Assembly (NCBI GenBank): GCA_011319805.1
Contig: SJRY01000143.1
Location: 62,001 to 126,000 of the forward strand
Source: Macrocybe gigantea
Taxonomy: Eukaryota > Basidiomycota > Agaricomycetes > Agaricales > Callistosporiaceae
Length of the DNA stretch: 64,000 nucleotides
Direction: 5' to 3'
Below the pieces are notes generated by a model, which did not search any database, was not told the origin of the DNA, and worked only from the letters and a program-made list of their open reading frames with translations. Below are positions 36,303-48,048 of the stretch, in pieces. A program made the position numbers and the translations under genes. Within the stretch, counting starts at the first letter, position 1; each line of letters opens with the position of its first letter.

Positions 36303-37546
36303 ATGCAGCTCTTCGGCGAGATACCAGAATATCTCATTGAATGGATCGAAAAACAGGAAATGTTCTGGGTCGCGTCTGCACCGCTCAATGCTGAGGGACA
36401 CATCAATATCTCTCCCAAAGGTGTCGCCGGGACCTTTCATATCGTCGACTCTCGCCGCGTTTGGTACGAGGACCTCAGTGGCTCCGGTAAATGAACACCG
36501 CTCTGCAGACAAGTCATCTGCTCATGACCCGAATAATTATTACCAGGTGCTGAGACTATCTCTCATATCCGGGAGAACGGAAGAGTGACTGTACTCTTCA
36601 ATGCCTTTGAAGGGCCGCCGCGGATTGCCAGGCTGTATTGCAAAGGTTAGTCTCTCTTCTTTCACAAGGTCCAGAAATGGGGAATATCATTCCCATACAA
36701 GCAGACATTGATTCGTCCTGTTGACGCCTGCTTCCTTTTCCTCGTCATCGTCTTAGGTTCCGTGTATGAATTTGGAACGCCCGAATACGAAGCCCTCCTG
36801 CCTGCTGCCAGCAGACACGCAGGTTCCCGCGCCGCCATCGTTCTAGACGTGTACAAAGTCGCCACGGTACGTTAACGCTTCTGGCGTCTCCTATTCCCGC
36901 CAACTTTTCGGTGATCTCCAAGTCGCTAAGACTTCCTTTTTTTCATCTTTTCCCCATGCCGCGATAGACATGCGGATATTCTGTGCCTTTCTATGAATTC
37001 AAAGGCCACCGAGTACAGCTCCTCCAATGGGCCGCCCAGCGGGAGGACGTCGACCGTCGCAACGAGCTTTCTCGTACAGCCCACCCTACTTCCACGACCA
37101 CGACCGTCACGGCCATAGCAAGCGCCGGCGTCCGTGGTGACAGCAGCAGCAGCGGCGGCCCGGGAGTCCCATTGGGCTTCTCCTCGGCGACGTCTCCTCG
37201 CGTGCTTCCGAACACTGGGCTCAAGAAGTGGTGGCAAGAGCGTAACACGCGGAGCCTGGACGGCCTTCCGGGCCTTGCGTCCGCGCACACGTCCAACAAG
37301 GTATTCTGGCACAACCCTGTGCATGTGGGCAAGAAGGACTCGTTCGCACCACTTTCGTCATCCTCCACCTCCATGCGAGCTTCCTCGCCTCCCAAGGCCG
37401 AGCCCCACCTTGTCAAGGCTGATAACACTATTTATCTCGGACCGGCAGACGTGAGGCTCGTCTTCGCGTTTCTGCTCGGCGTACTTATCACGGCGTTCTA
37501 CCATCGCATGATGTACTACTTCGGGGACGTCTTGGTTCCGTCATAG
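36303..37546 (+). CDS. FMN-binding split-barrel (pyridoxamine-phosphate-oxidase-like) protein with C-terminal anchor, copy A
   Basis: Member of the PNPOx-like split-barrel family; the reaction in fungi is unknown. Exons: 36303-36486, 36547-36645, 36757-36866 and 36968-37546, giving 323 residues. Landmarks: MQLFGEIPEYLIEWIEKQ, FWVASAPLNAEGHINISPKG (barrel and FMN side), DSRRVWYEDLSGSG, HIRENGRVTVLFNAFEGPPR, VYEFGTPEYEALLP, SVPFYEFKGHR, then a low-complexity linker, LKKWWQERNTRSLDGLPGLA, and near the C-terminus one hydrophobic segment LVFAFLLGVLITAFYH, probably a tail anchor. Copies B and C lie 12-15 kb downstream; exons 2 and 3 are 99 and 110 bp in all three. This copy has the longest linker and no defects. 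Confidence 0.85.
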
Positions 37547-39139
37547 TCATCGATCGAACTTGTTCCGCGGTCGGATTCCTTTCCGCGTTAGCATCATGCA
37601 CCTCTTTAACTCCTCTTTCCGTCTACAAGTCTAGGCCCGACATCTATTTATCGACATGCTTCTCAACAGCCTTGCGAACTCCTGTACTACTGTTTCTGCA
37701 TCTTGGTATCGGTTTTTATCACTATTTCCTTTTCAACGTCAATCCAATATCCTCGGTACTGTACTGTCTAATGCCTGTCATAGTATACTAATATTTTCAT
37801 GTCCTTTCGCTAATGCACACCTTGCTGTATTCTCAGTCAGACCACGAGAGAGGAAGAAAAGAAAGGTAAGCTTTGATTTCAACTTTCAAACCATTCTGAA
37901 TAGTAATAATACATACATTGGCTTGTACAACAAGGGAGAAAAGAATGGGAGTCCATATCTCGACAACAAGACCGAGGACGGATAGAGGAAGGGAAGGGTA
38001 CAGGGAAATACAACGAGACACAGTACACAACCGAGAAATAGGTTTAGGAAGGGAAAGGAATAGATACCTGACAGGATCGGCATGGGAATAAGGGTGAATG
38101 AGATGGAGTTTAGGCGGGCAGTGGAGCCTGGCGAAAGGTACATGAGGGAGGCGGACGGAACTGCAGGAAAGACAAGAATGATCCTTCCGATTCGGACGTC
38201 GACGGTCGGAAGGAAATGAGAAAAACGAGCGACTTGGCGAATTCTGGGACAAAAAAAAGGGCATGTGGAGATCACAAGAAGAGAAGAGAAGACGAGAAAT
38301 CCACAAAATGCCGAAAAGAAAAAGAAATCAGATAGGTGGGAAGGGCAGCGTGTAGTGGAGCGAGCCAAGGAGAGGATGATCAAAAGATAAAACATGATCG
38401 TTGCCAGTCACCCTCCCTGTGAATAACAAGGAATAGACGGGAGAAGGACAACCTGTGGGTAAGGGAGGAGGAAATGAAATAAGAGAAACGACATCAAACG
38501 GGTTTGGTAAGCGCTCTGTGACGCATGGAGATGAAAGACATGTAATAATGATGGGTGGCTGGTGCGTGTTGGGGGCTGCACGCTTCTGAGAATCGGAATC
38601 GTTGGATCGACCGTAGCGAGGCGACACCATGGGAAAAATAGGGGAGAAAAAGAGGAAAAAAGAAACCTTAAGAAAGATAAGAGCAGAAAAGAAATGACGA
38701 AAGAGGCACGAGGCCTTTGTGATCTGTCCACCGAAGAGAGAAGATAAATGTCCCTTGACGTATTTCGCCTCGGAGTAAGGCTGCTCCCGCCTTGACCATC
38801 GGACAAATAACGGAACGGCAAATAACGAGAATGTTGATGGACGTGTTCATGTTCGTGGGTGCAGGACTGTGTCCAAGAATGATCGATGCAATCGGTTGGT
38901 GGTGGTCGGTCTACTCCGTGATGCGGATGCGGAGATGGGATGGCGGATGTCGGAAAACAGAGTTTCGTAAAGCGGAGGGAAGAAAAGTGTGGTTACATGA
39001 TACTGTGTGAGGAGAAACTTCAAATTGGGTTTGATCCTTCCAAAAAAGAGAAAGTCATTTGTGGAGCCGTGTGGTGATGGGGAACGTGGAGGAATCTTGG
39101 TAACTTGTGCTTGCGATTGGGTCCAAATCCGAAGGGTAA
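37547..39139. other. intergenic with long purine-rich tract
   Basis: 1.6 kb between two convergent genes. From about 37850 to 38800 the plus strand is strongly enriched in A and G (runs of gaaaag, aggaag, gggaaag), so the minus strand is pyrimidine-rich. Open frames there are low-complexity artefacts (Ser/Phe/Leu/Pro). Nothing coding recognised. Confidence 0.5.
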
Positions 39140-40920
39140 TCAATCCATGTCCATTTCCATCTCCAGGCCGTCCCATTCCGACTCGTTCTTCCTGACATCG
39201 TCCTCCCGCTTGAGTGATTTCCGTCCCCTCTTCGCGCTGCCATAGCGCCCGGCGAACTTGGATAGCACGGGCTTGTATTCGCCTTCATCGATGTCGATCT
39301 CAATGCTCTCGTCGTCATCGTACATCATACCACCGTCATCTGCGTCCTCTTCATCACTGCGGCTGCCTGGAGCCGAAGCTGAACCAGACCTGGAGCGCGA
39401 CTGTGAAGATGTCGATATGGAGCGGAGCGACGATCGCGGAAGAGACCATCCTCCCCCGCTCGTTCCTGACCGCTCATCTGAGTGGGCGAATCCGCTTGAC
39501 GAAGTCCATGACTCGGATGTGACACTGACGCTGCGATAGCCCATGAAAGAATCTGCAACGACGCTTCCTGCAACAAAGCGGTGGTTGTTCGGGACGGGCA
39601 CCGGTATGGATGGTGTGCCAGTGCTGTCGTCGACCACTACGACGGCTGAGCTGTGTCCTGTTGAGACTCCGACAAGGCCTGGGCGAAGCTGCGTTATGCC
39701 GCTGGATCCGCTCGCAGATGCCGGGATCGAGTAGTCGTGTAAACGCGGCCCGGACGAGTTGGAACGGTAGTAACCGTTTCCTGACGGAACCGAGCTCGAC
39801 ATCGGTCGAGCAGGATATGATACTGCAGTTGCGACGTTGCTCTTCGACCCATTGGGAGTCGCAGAAGACGGGATCGGGACGTCGTCGCGTCTGTCTTGGG
39901 CAACGACCCGCCTGACAGAAAAGAAGGCCAGAGAGAGCGATCATCGGGCAAAGAAGTGCCGGTTGCCGACGGTGACAGATGTGACAGAATTGCAGCAGCC
40001 TATAAGAGATGTCAACAGCAGCGATTCGTTCAGTTCTTTGCGTCGGGGATGAGTCGGCCGGACCGCGAAACGAACTCACCTCAAGCAGCTGCACCTGCTG
40101 ATGCTTACTGAGGACGAATTTGGATGCTTCGCGCCAGTGAGGAGTATGTTCCCAGCGGTGCTTAATGAGGCAAGATGGATGGCGGTAAATCTAGTGCGAG
40201 GGCGTGTGCGTACTTAGACCAAAAGTAGGCAAGCGCTGATAGCGGAGGGCGACATGCCTTGGAGCAGCTCTCACACTTGTGGTCAACACCTCGCCTTCTT
40301 CCGTTCTTGCTGATAGGGATGGGAGTAACGTTGTTACTCTTAGACTCGCCGTCGCCAGTCGAGCTGGACTGCTGAGGCGTGTTGATCCCATCGCTCGGCA
40401 GCACATTAAACGCCTCCATTGCACCATTACCTGTTAAGGACAGGGAAGCCAGTGCGGAGGCGGCACTTTGCATGATGACTGGCCTAGATAAGATATAAGA
40501 CACATCAACAAGCTATTCATGGCATAACTCAATCCCTCAAAGCAAGAATGAAAAGGCGATGAAAGTTGAGAAAATAAATACTATGCTAAGCGAACAATCA
40601 TGGCACGAACATAAATAGAAATAAACAAATTCATGAGAAGACCAAAATTTGGACACGTACGATGGCCTGTTAGCAGCGTCGCGAGCGTCGCTCAGCCGCC
40701 GGCGGGTCTTGCCCGTCGACGAGAGACGTCGATGATGCTTGTTAGCACTGCCGGCCCCGACACTGACAGAAAGGGTCGCCAAAAGATGATCATGGGAAAT
40801 GCTGTCGACTATATTGTCGCCCGGACTGCCCGAGGAAGTAGGCTGTTGGGAGATCGGTATGGGGGCGGCATCCGCTGCAGCGATGGAGAGTGAGAGCAGG
40901 CTGGCGGCGGCGTCGGATTG
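39140..40920 (-). CDS. C2H2 zinc-finger transcription factor (5' end unresolved)
   Basis: Nuclear regulator judged by one classical zinc finger. Exons traced: 40920-40661, 40483-40258, 40190-40080 and 39999-39140; at least one more exon lies upstream. The finger is split: HKCESCSK at the end of exon 2 and IYRHPSCLIKHRWEH at the start of exon 3, which together give CxxC and the two histidines. The intron inside (40257-40191) begins with GC, and no GT donor restores the finger. Then WREASKFVLSKHQQVQLLE, AAAILSHLSPSATG and SLWPSFLSGG, a block I have seen following single fingers in mushroom proteins. The rest is Ser/Gly-rich and ends in an acidic-basic tail (EIDIDEGEYKPVLSKFAGR). Within exon 4 the frame slips by one base near 39860-39905; exon length (860) is one short of a whole number of codons. 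Confidence 0.8.
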
Positions 40921-42447
40921 CTACGCAAGAACGAGAAACGAGTCGATGAGAAAAAAAAAATTCCGGCTACAACGACTAACAGCACCAGGACCAAAACGAC
41001 GTACAGAAAGCGGTGCTTGGAGGAGTGTCATTAGGCGAGCTCGAAGACGGTCGTGGATGCAGAGAGAGATGTGGGCATTCAAGGAGAAAGGAATACAAGG
41101 CGGTGGTCGGATTTACAGGCAGCTCATCGTACAGGTCGAAAAAGAATTGGCTCAGGGCAACAACATGTGCTTGCCAAATTTTTTATTTATTCTTTCCTAC
41201 TTCCTTTTTCGGCTGTCTGACTCTCCCCGCCGTCTAACACTCCCGCATCCCCGCATGTCCCTCAGCTGCCCGTATATCGCCGTCCTGGGATTGCAGTGCC
41301 AGCAGAATGCCGTAGCTTAGCATTCTCGATTGTGGTGCCAAAACGCTGGCAAAAATTGTTCATTTCTGTCGGAAAACTTTCACGGCAATGACCCTGGCTC
41401 TGCATGAAACACGTCAGGCCAAAACACAACAACCCGTCGACCACCTTCCATCGATGTTCAAGTCTATCGTTTCACGATTGATATCCCAATACCCCGGCTC
41501 TTTCACGGTCCATAACTGACAATTGTTCAACGAGCAATGATCCGCGCCTTTTCTCCGCAGATTTCGAGGTTCGCTCTTCATGGTTCAGCCTGGAAGCTAC
41601 CGGTCTTCTTTCTTCCTCCATCATCTCCGGGTCTCTCCGCATATCCATCACTTTCTCTCTGATCAAGATTACATGCACACCAAAGAAAGAAAAAAGAAAA
41701 TCCATGTCCATGTTTCCTGTCTTACAAAGCCACAAATGCCAGTCTCCTTCTGTTTTAGCCTAGGTTCCGTGCCTTCAGGAAAAAATTTCTGCTTGCATGA
41801 ATTCGGATTCTTGGCCGACGATGGGGCGCTCGTCCATGCCGGCCGCACTGGACGGAAAGATGGCTTAGCCGGTGATATATCTCAGTCCGCCATCATCATA
41901 ATAGCGAAAGGCGCACCCATGACGTGGAAACATATGCAGATCCTCGCGGCTGGGCGACGCAATCAGACGAAGCCGCAACCCCGAGGAAGGTTTCCTCGTT
42001 TTCTATACGGTTCAGTGCAATGGCACCGCATTGGTGACGTCGGACATAGTTACAAGGACGAAAGTCAGACATTTTGCCGTAAGCCTCTGCGTTTCTGCGT
42101 CTTGACCGGAGAACATTACCCTTGCAGTCGATTTCAACTGAGCTGTTCTGAATCATCCTCTTCGTCCTGTGAAGTCGCCTGCCTTTCCGCCCGATCAATA
42201 CTTACAGAGAAAGAAGTAAGAAGCTGTGGTGGCGACTTCAGTTCACCAACAACAGCAGGTTCGAGTGAAAAGAGAATAAGGCCATAGTCGTCCCCCGAAA
42301 GTCGTCGCAAATATCAGTATCGAAAGGAACCGTCAAGAAATAGCCCTCATCACTAGTATGACAGACGGTATCGATTCCAGAAGTTCACAAACACGAAGGA
42401 ACTGCGCGGAACACTCGAATTTATTGATTATTTCTTCCATGACAGGT
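40921..42447. other. intergenic, with unresolved 5' exon of the zinc-finger gene
   Basis: About 1.5 kb. The upstream exon of the zinc-finger gene should lie near 40930-41100. An open frame of 235 codons at 41580-42287 (plus) has no known motif, unusual composition and no good start context; I do not call it a gene. Confidence 0.35.
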
Positions 42448-43549
42448 TCAAGCCTTCAAAACCGCTACAAGTTCCGTGAAGGAACTAACAACGACGTCGA
42501 ACTCGCCACCGTCCTTCTTACTCTTGACATCCTGAGGTCCTTCACCTGGACGCGGAACGTATACCGTCCTGAGGCCTAGAGGAGCCGCGGCTCGCACGTC
42601 GAAGTCATGCGCCGCGACCATTGCACACTTCTCTGGCGGTAGGGAGAGGTGGTGCGCCACTCCGAGGTAGGTCGTTGGATTCCTGAAAACGTAAAATGTG
42701 AACCAACGAACCCAGGTAAGAGCAGGGAGAAGAGAAAGCATGTGGGACTTGACGCACGGCTTGTATGAATTGAAGAGTTCTCCCGAGAATATAGTGTCCC
42801 ATGGTAGATTGCCATACCGGGCCTGGACGAATCAATGATGCGTTACGGATCGTTATAATTATCCGTGGGCATACCAGATCTATGAGCAGTCGCATATTGC
42901 CGTTGGACAAGGTGGTGATGATCAGTGTCTTCTTCAACGCATTTAGTCCCTCTACCACGTCCGGCCAAGCTGTGAAGAGAAAAAAGTGAGAATGATTGTA
43001 AAGCATTGATCGTTCCAACGCACGCCTCAATCTGTGCCAGACATTATTTAGATTACGCCTCTCGGCCTCATCCCATCGTCCGCCAACGTGAGCCCACTTG
43101 GAACTCAGCATCGCGTCCAGAATCTTTGCGGTCAAAGACAGTGATCAATCGAGCCGTGGCTTAATGGCGAGGCAGCAACTCCAACCTGTCTGTGCATGAC
43201 GTCGACGCTTGCGGCTCCAGATCCGCCGTCGGCAATGCGCTTGCTGCGAGCAGAGAGAAAATGAGCGTTTCAGTGCATAGTCCAAGAGGAATGTGAATGA
43301 CTTACGTTTCAGCGAAATACTCCGTCCTCCAGTGCTGAGCAAACTCTTCCCAGTCCACCGAGCCTTCCTCTGAGCAGAATCCGCAACGAAAAATAAAGGA
43401 TTCAGAGCCATCAAAGAACACATTTTGGTATGCGATAGCTGACCGATCGAATGCTTCTTGCCGAGTTCGCGCAGTTCGTCCACTACGCTAGAGCGCCAGT
43501 CCACGACCGTGCCGAATACGTCGAAAATGAGCGCCTCAACACCTTCCAT
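42448..43549 (-). CDS. haloacid dehalogenase, type II (HAD superfamily)
   Basis: Cytosolic hydrolase that removes halide from short 2-haloacids, or a related HAD phosphatase; the substrate is not known from sequence. Exons: 43549-43444, 43369-43306, 43243-43186, 43123-43024, 42969-42875, 42822-42758 and 42682-42448, giving 240 residues, all phases correct. HAD motifs: I, nucleophile Asp in IFDVFGTVVDW (residue about 10); II, TTLSNGN; III, Lys in FNSYKP; IV, AAHDFDVRAAAPLGLRTVYV. The order and the AAHxxD form are those of type II L-2-haloacid dehalogenases. Start MEGVEALIFDVFG sits right at the usual distance from motif I. The gene is divergent from a broken beta-lactamase-like gene. No defects. 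Confidence 0.9.
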
Positions 43550-43938
43550 CTGAGGAGGTCCGATTATCGTGTCTTGATGAGATGAGGGCGAAGCGGACAG
43601 CGATGGGTAGTGGAGATGGCATCGCTTGGGAATTTGAAAAGGCAGCTTTGCAAGGTCTTGGAGGATAATCCGAGACTTTGCCGTGCTTCATCTTACACAA
43701 TGTCCCCTCGCAGTTCGTGATGAGGAGTCGACGGCGATCTGTCACGAACGTTAACGGTGATGAAAAATGGCTGACTTGTCTCCCATCTTCAATGGGACGC
43801 TCGCCCCCTGCACATCACTACGCCGTTCTTGCACCGCGGTTATGACGCATATCAGGCTTTAAGTAACCGCAGGAGTAACACTTTCCCACTTTTCAGACTT
43901 TTTGTAGGGATAGACAGACCTGTGGTCCACCAGCACGA
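43550..43938. promoter_or_regulatory. gap between divergent HAD gene and beta-lactamase-like remnant
   Basis: 389 bp with the HAD promoter at its left end and, formerly, that of the beta-lactamase-like gene at the right. No clear elements seen. Confidence 0.35.
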
Positions 43939-45440
43939 ATGGCGCCCGCCGCAAACCTGAGCGCTGGAGCCCTTAACGACGCTGTCGCTTGCATCACCTC
44001 TCTGGTCCAGTTCCTTTGGAGGCGCCTCTCTTCTGTGCTGACGATCGTCCTATTCACGTCGGCAATACAGCCTCACCACTGAATGATACCAGCAGGGGAA
44101 GCGCCGTTATCTTCAATGCCCGAATTGATGCATACATCAACCATGTCTCGACCGAACGGGACTCTTCCGCTGGCGTCGCTGTGGCCGTCGTGAAGAAAGG
44201 GCCTGGGTTGGCTGGAATGTTGAGACAAAAGAGTATGGTATTCCGACGGGCGACGGAACAAAGGTAACAAAAAAGTCTCTGTTCGCGATCGGGTCCAATT
44301 CGAAGGTGAATAATAATTTAGACGCGTTAGGACCTCAGCTCGACGGCTAATCCGTGAGCAGCTCTCCACCACCATTGCGACTGGCCTGTTGATTCACAAC
44401 GGGACCATTTCCCCCCGATTAGCCTGGACTTCCAAACTGTCCTCTGTTATTCCTGGCTTCGGTGTAGAAGACGATATCGCCACGAAAGAAGTCGATACTA
44501 TGAGCCACCGCACTGCATTCCTTTGAAGAGGTAGTGCGACACAGCGGCGGAGTAACTGGTAATTTCCTCTTATTGTTCGGTGCATCTCGCTAATGCAATT
44601 CTTTTCAAAAAGGATTCTGCTCCGAAATATCTCGCTTTCCTTCGGACGGCTTAGGCGTAGCCGTCCTCGCAAGTGATGGCTTTTACGGGGCTATGTTCAT
44701 GAATGCGATCGAATACCGAATCGTCGATAAAGCGCTCGGCTTGGAGCCAGTCGACTGGAACTCAAGGTCCCTCCTTCGCGTCCCTGATCGCACGATCGTA
44801 ACAATGTTCGAGATGATCCTTGAGCAGATTCAAGGCCGAGGTCGCTGCGGAACGCTCGAGCGCCACGCCGCGACCCTCCAACGCATCACTTCCCTCAGCC
44901 AACTTCGCCACCATCGCAGGCTTATACGAAAACGCGGGGTACGGAGGCACTGAGTTTTGCTTGATGCCGCCGCTTCCCAACGGAGCGGCAGCGACGGCGA
45001 CGGCGAGTTGCAGTCGAGTCGCCTCCGAGATAGCAGAACGCTTCCCTGGCGTCCTGGAACTGGGGTTGCCTACGTTCATGGCTAGATGGGATAGTCCCTG
45101 GTTCTCGCATGTGAGGATGACGCATTTCGACGGGAACCTGTTCAATTTCACTGTCCTGTCTAATTACGTGAGTGTACCATATAACCCTAAGATTCAAACA
45201 GCCCCATTCTTATGACAACTTCCCCCCTCTATCGCAGGAAACGGGAAATGCATCGGAGCCCTAGTGGGTTGATGTCGGTGGGATCCTCACACCTATGTCA
45301 ACAAGCGCCAAGCGGAGGTCTCCATCGATGGATGTCATCACTTGCAGGAATAGGACTCACAAAAGTCTGGGGGCGGACTCGAGACTGCCTTCACCTTCTG
45401 GGCCAACTGTCCGCGATAGATCCGAGGTCTTTTCTGTGAA
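43939..45440 (+). pseudogene. beta-lactamase/transpeptidase-like serine hydrolase, truncated
   Basis: Fungal relatives of class C beta-lactamases act as secreted esterases or peptidases; no antibiotic role is implied. Pieces appear in order but in different frames: LEAPLFCADDRPI (44010), AGVAVAVVKKG (44175), TKEYGIPTGDGTKV then the catalytic SxxK motif as IGSNSK (about 44240-44312), TIATGLLIHNGTISPRLAW and FGVEDDIATKEVD (44370-44500). The middle of the protein, with the YxN motif, is missing around 44510-44640. The C-terminal half resumes with GLGVAVLASDGFYGAMFMNA (44650-44710), a CSRVASEIAERFPG-type domain and AHFDGN-like THFDGNLFNF (45120-45150). Some frame changes could be assembly errors, but the absent middle cannot be, so I call it a pseudogene. 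Confidence 0.65.
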
Positions 45441-45837
45441 AATTTGATGCAGAACAGCTTAGGAATGTCATCGCATGGTTTTCGGTGTTATAATTTATAT
45501 TGCTTTTGTGGAGCCGTAGATAATGAGACGAGTTACCAAAGGCAGACGACACAGAAAGTTTGAAGGTGAGCTGTATTCACCTTTCCGCAGCCACCACATG
45601 TGCGTCATGTTCTAATGAGCATGTGTATTTTTTTATAGAGCCCATTTTTGGCCGTGGAACACATTATTACCGAAAGTCATCAACACTATAAATAAAACTT
45701 CGCTATATTCGCTGCAATATTGAGCATACTTTGATGTCAGGTCGAATACGATGCGATGTAGCTCTCGAGTTCGATAGAGTGAGAGGTTGCCTGACCCAAA
45801 AGAAAAGGCCACAATAACTTGTTTAGATGGCGCCGTC
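45441..45837. other. intergenic, nothing seen
   Basis: About 400 bp between the beta-lactamase-like remnant and the 3' end of the bestrophin-like gene. AT-rich towards the middle; no gene. Confidence 0.35.
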
Positions 45838-48048
45838 TCAGACGTCCTTGCTCAGCGACATTTGCATCTCCGCGTATCCTTTTTCCATCCACTCCTGCGG
45901 TGTGAGCCTCTCGCCGTTGACGTCGTGCGTGAATAGCATATCGTTCTCGGGCGAAAACGCCCAACGCGATGGGTCCGGAGGCGGCGCAGATGTGATAGCG
46001 CGTAATTCATTTCCTGGGAAGAAAGGGAACTGCGTTTGCATGTTGAACGTCTCAATGGCAAGAGTGGAGCGACTCACTGATTATGTTATGCGTGAAATAA
46101 TCAAGGTTCTGGTGCACAAGATGGAAGAGATTTAATCAGAGTACAGCACATAGCTTCAAGACAGCTCACCAGATCGTTCTTGTCGTAACCAAATGGATCT
46201 AATTATTCCAGAACGTCGTCAAGAAGTCCACATCTTGTCTTGGAAATGCAGAGTCTCACTTTCAATTTCCTCTCCTGCAGCGAGAAAACCGAAAAATATG
46301 AAGCTCTGACAACAGGCCCTTAATGAATTTAGGCGGGCAACTAGAAGGGCTGACGGCATACAGCGATACCAGTGGCCGGGATGGTTAACCAGCCTAGCGA
46401 TTTCCATACTTGCAAAGGCTGCAAGGACCCCATGAATTGATACTATAAATTGCATTTTAACCTTCCAGACGAACCAGGGTGAAGCAAATACGATTGTGAC
46501 AAGCCATAAATGCGTGGAATAACTGTAAATCATGTCAGTCATACTGCATGAAAACATGATTCATTACTCACGAAAAAGGGATCGGCGTCGTGAGGATGCG
46601 CTCGAATCCGGTCAAACTCTCCACCAATTGATTAAGAGTGAGCATATAGGTATCTGGGAAATTATCAAAAGGGTCGATTTGAAGGGATTGTCAAATCACC
46701 ACTCACTGGTGGTGGGTACATCAATCTGTTTCCTGTTTTGCAGAGCCGCGATGTATGAACTCTGAAGCGATTCAGTTCTGCATTGGAGAACGATACCGGA
46801 AAGATGCATACCAGATAGAACGAGATCTCCAGTGGAATGTTGTGAGATATGGCGTTCTGCTTCATCTTCGCCCTCAGCCGAGCCGCTTTTTTACCCTTCA
46901 GCTCCTTCCCTTTCTTCGTGAGCCATCTGACCACCAGCGATAACGGGAAGAGATCGAGCAGATGGTACTTTGGGGGCATGTGCGCAGGCAGCAAGTGCAT
47001 TTCATCGGAACGCGGAAGGATTACTTTCTCACGCGAATGAATCAGATTGTACATGAAGTTGTATTTTTTGCGATCTTTCTCGTCGGTAGATTTGTCGCCA
47101 GACAAACCGTTAGCATGTGAAGGTGGACGGGGCTCGGCAAATGTCGTTTTTGCAGTCGTGACAGTCTTTTTTGACGAAGGTGAGACAAGAATAGAAGGAG
47201 AGGTGACAGGCATGGGGAGCGACATGTCCGGTGCAGACGCTGAATATGTGCGCCTATAAAGGAACGACGAGTGGTCTTCCGGTGATGATGGGCTCGTCTC
47301 TCCAGAGCGGATGGGGTGTTGGAGTCGCTCAGCTGTGATATATCATTCATGGATGGCATTCCGGGTGGAAGAGCATAGGCAGGAAGAAATTTGACAAGAT
47401 GATAGAGTCCCTGAATGCAGGTTGTTGGACTGGAATCATTAAGACTAAACTGACACACTTGTAGTAGATCCCATCCTCGCCTCTGAGATAATGCTTAATT
47501 GAGACTGCATAGGCTTCCAGGAGATTGATAACCGTCTTCTTTTCTATCATAGATCGGGCTATTATTTGGTCTGCAGAGATGTCCTCTGTTGCAGCTAGTA
47601 CTACAGTTATAGCATGGCCGTCGCGTGAGTCTCTCAAGCGATCGTTTCGCGAAAGACGTACCGGGAACGTGGAACCAAGTAAGTCTCGCAAAAGTCCTCG
47701 TAGCTAATATCAACTGTGACCACAAACGCCTGCCTTCGTTATATCTCTCGAATGACGAGGTTGTTCGATATGAGATGACGAAACCGAGCACCGTACCAAT
47801 TCTAATTCGTTATTGCCAGATGAACCGACAAGCCAAGGAGAGGGTGAAAAGTAGCTCACACGGTAAGCAGTGTGGGGTCGAATGATATATCGTACCCTTC
47901 GCGTTCAATACTGTCACTGCAGCTGCCCACGCGGTATAAAAGAGAATGATATTCCAGCAACGAAACAACGCAGTCGCCAATAAAGCGTTGAGAAATGACG
48001 CTCCTGGCCTTTCTCTCGGCGCAAACCTAGAGATCTCGTTCTAGTCTC
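45838..48048 (-). CDS. bestrophin-like (UPF0187 family) anion channel, frame partly broken
   Basis: Membrane channel of the bestrophin/UPF0187 group, probably passing chloride or other anions. Read on the minus strand: LFRCWNIILFYTAWAAAV (first helix, near 47945), VLGFVISYRTTSSFERYNEG and RRLWSQLILATRTFARLTW (the family signature, near 47700-47790), KKTVINLLEAYAVSIKHYL (47540), then a Ser/Pro-rich loop, YNFMYNLIHSREKVILPRS, HLLDLFPLSLVVRWL, QLVESLTGFERILTTPIPF, WLVTIVFASPWFVW, and the C-terminal NELRAITSAPPPDPSRWAF ending with SLSKDV at 45838. Introns are many and short. Several joins need one-base changes, so exon limits are not given. The start codon lies at or beyond 48048 and was not found. 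Confidence 0.75.

Noticed and set aside
37833..38821. several overlapping minus-strand frames rich in Ser, Phe, Leu and Pro
   Set aside because: They are produced by the pyrimidine-rich strand of the purine tract and look like low-complexity translation, not protein.
41580..42287. 235-codon open frame on the plus strand
   Set aside because: No domain, odd composition, and no splice sites or neighbours that support it; open length alone is not enough.
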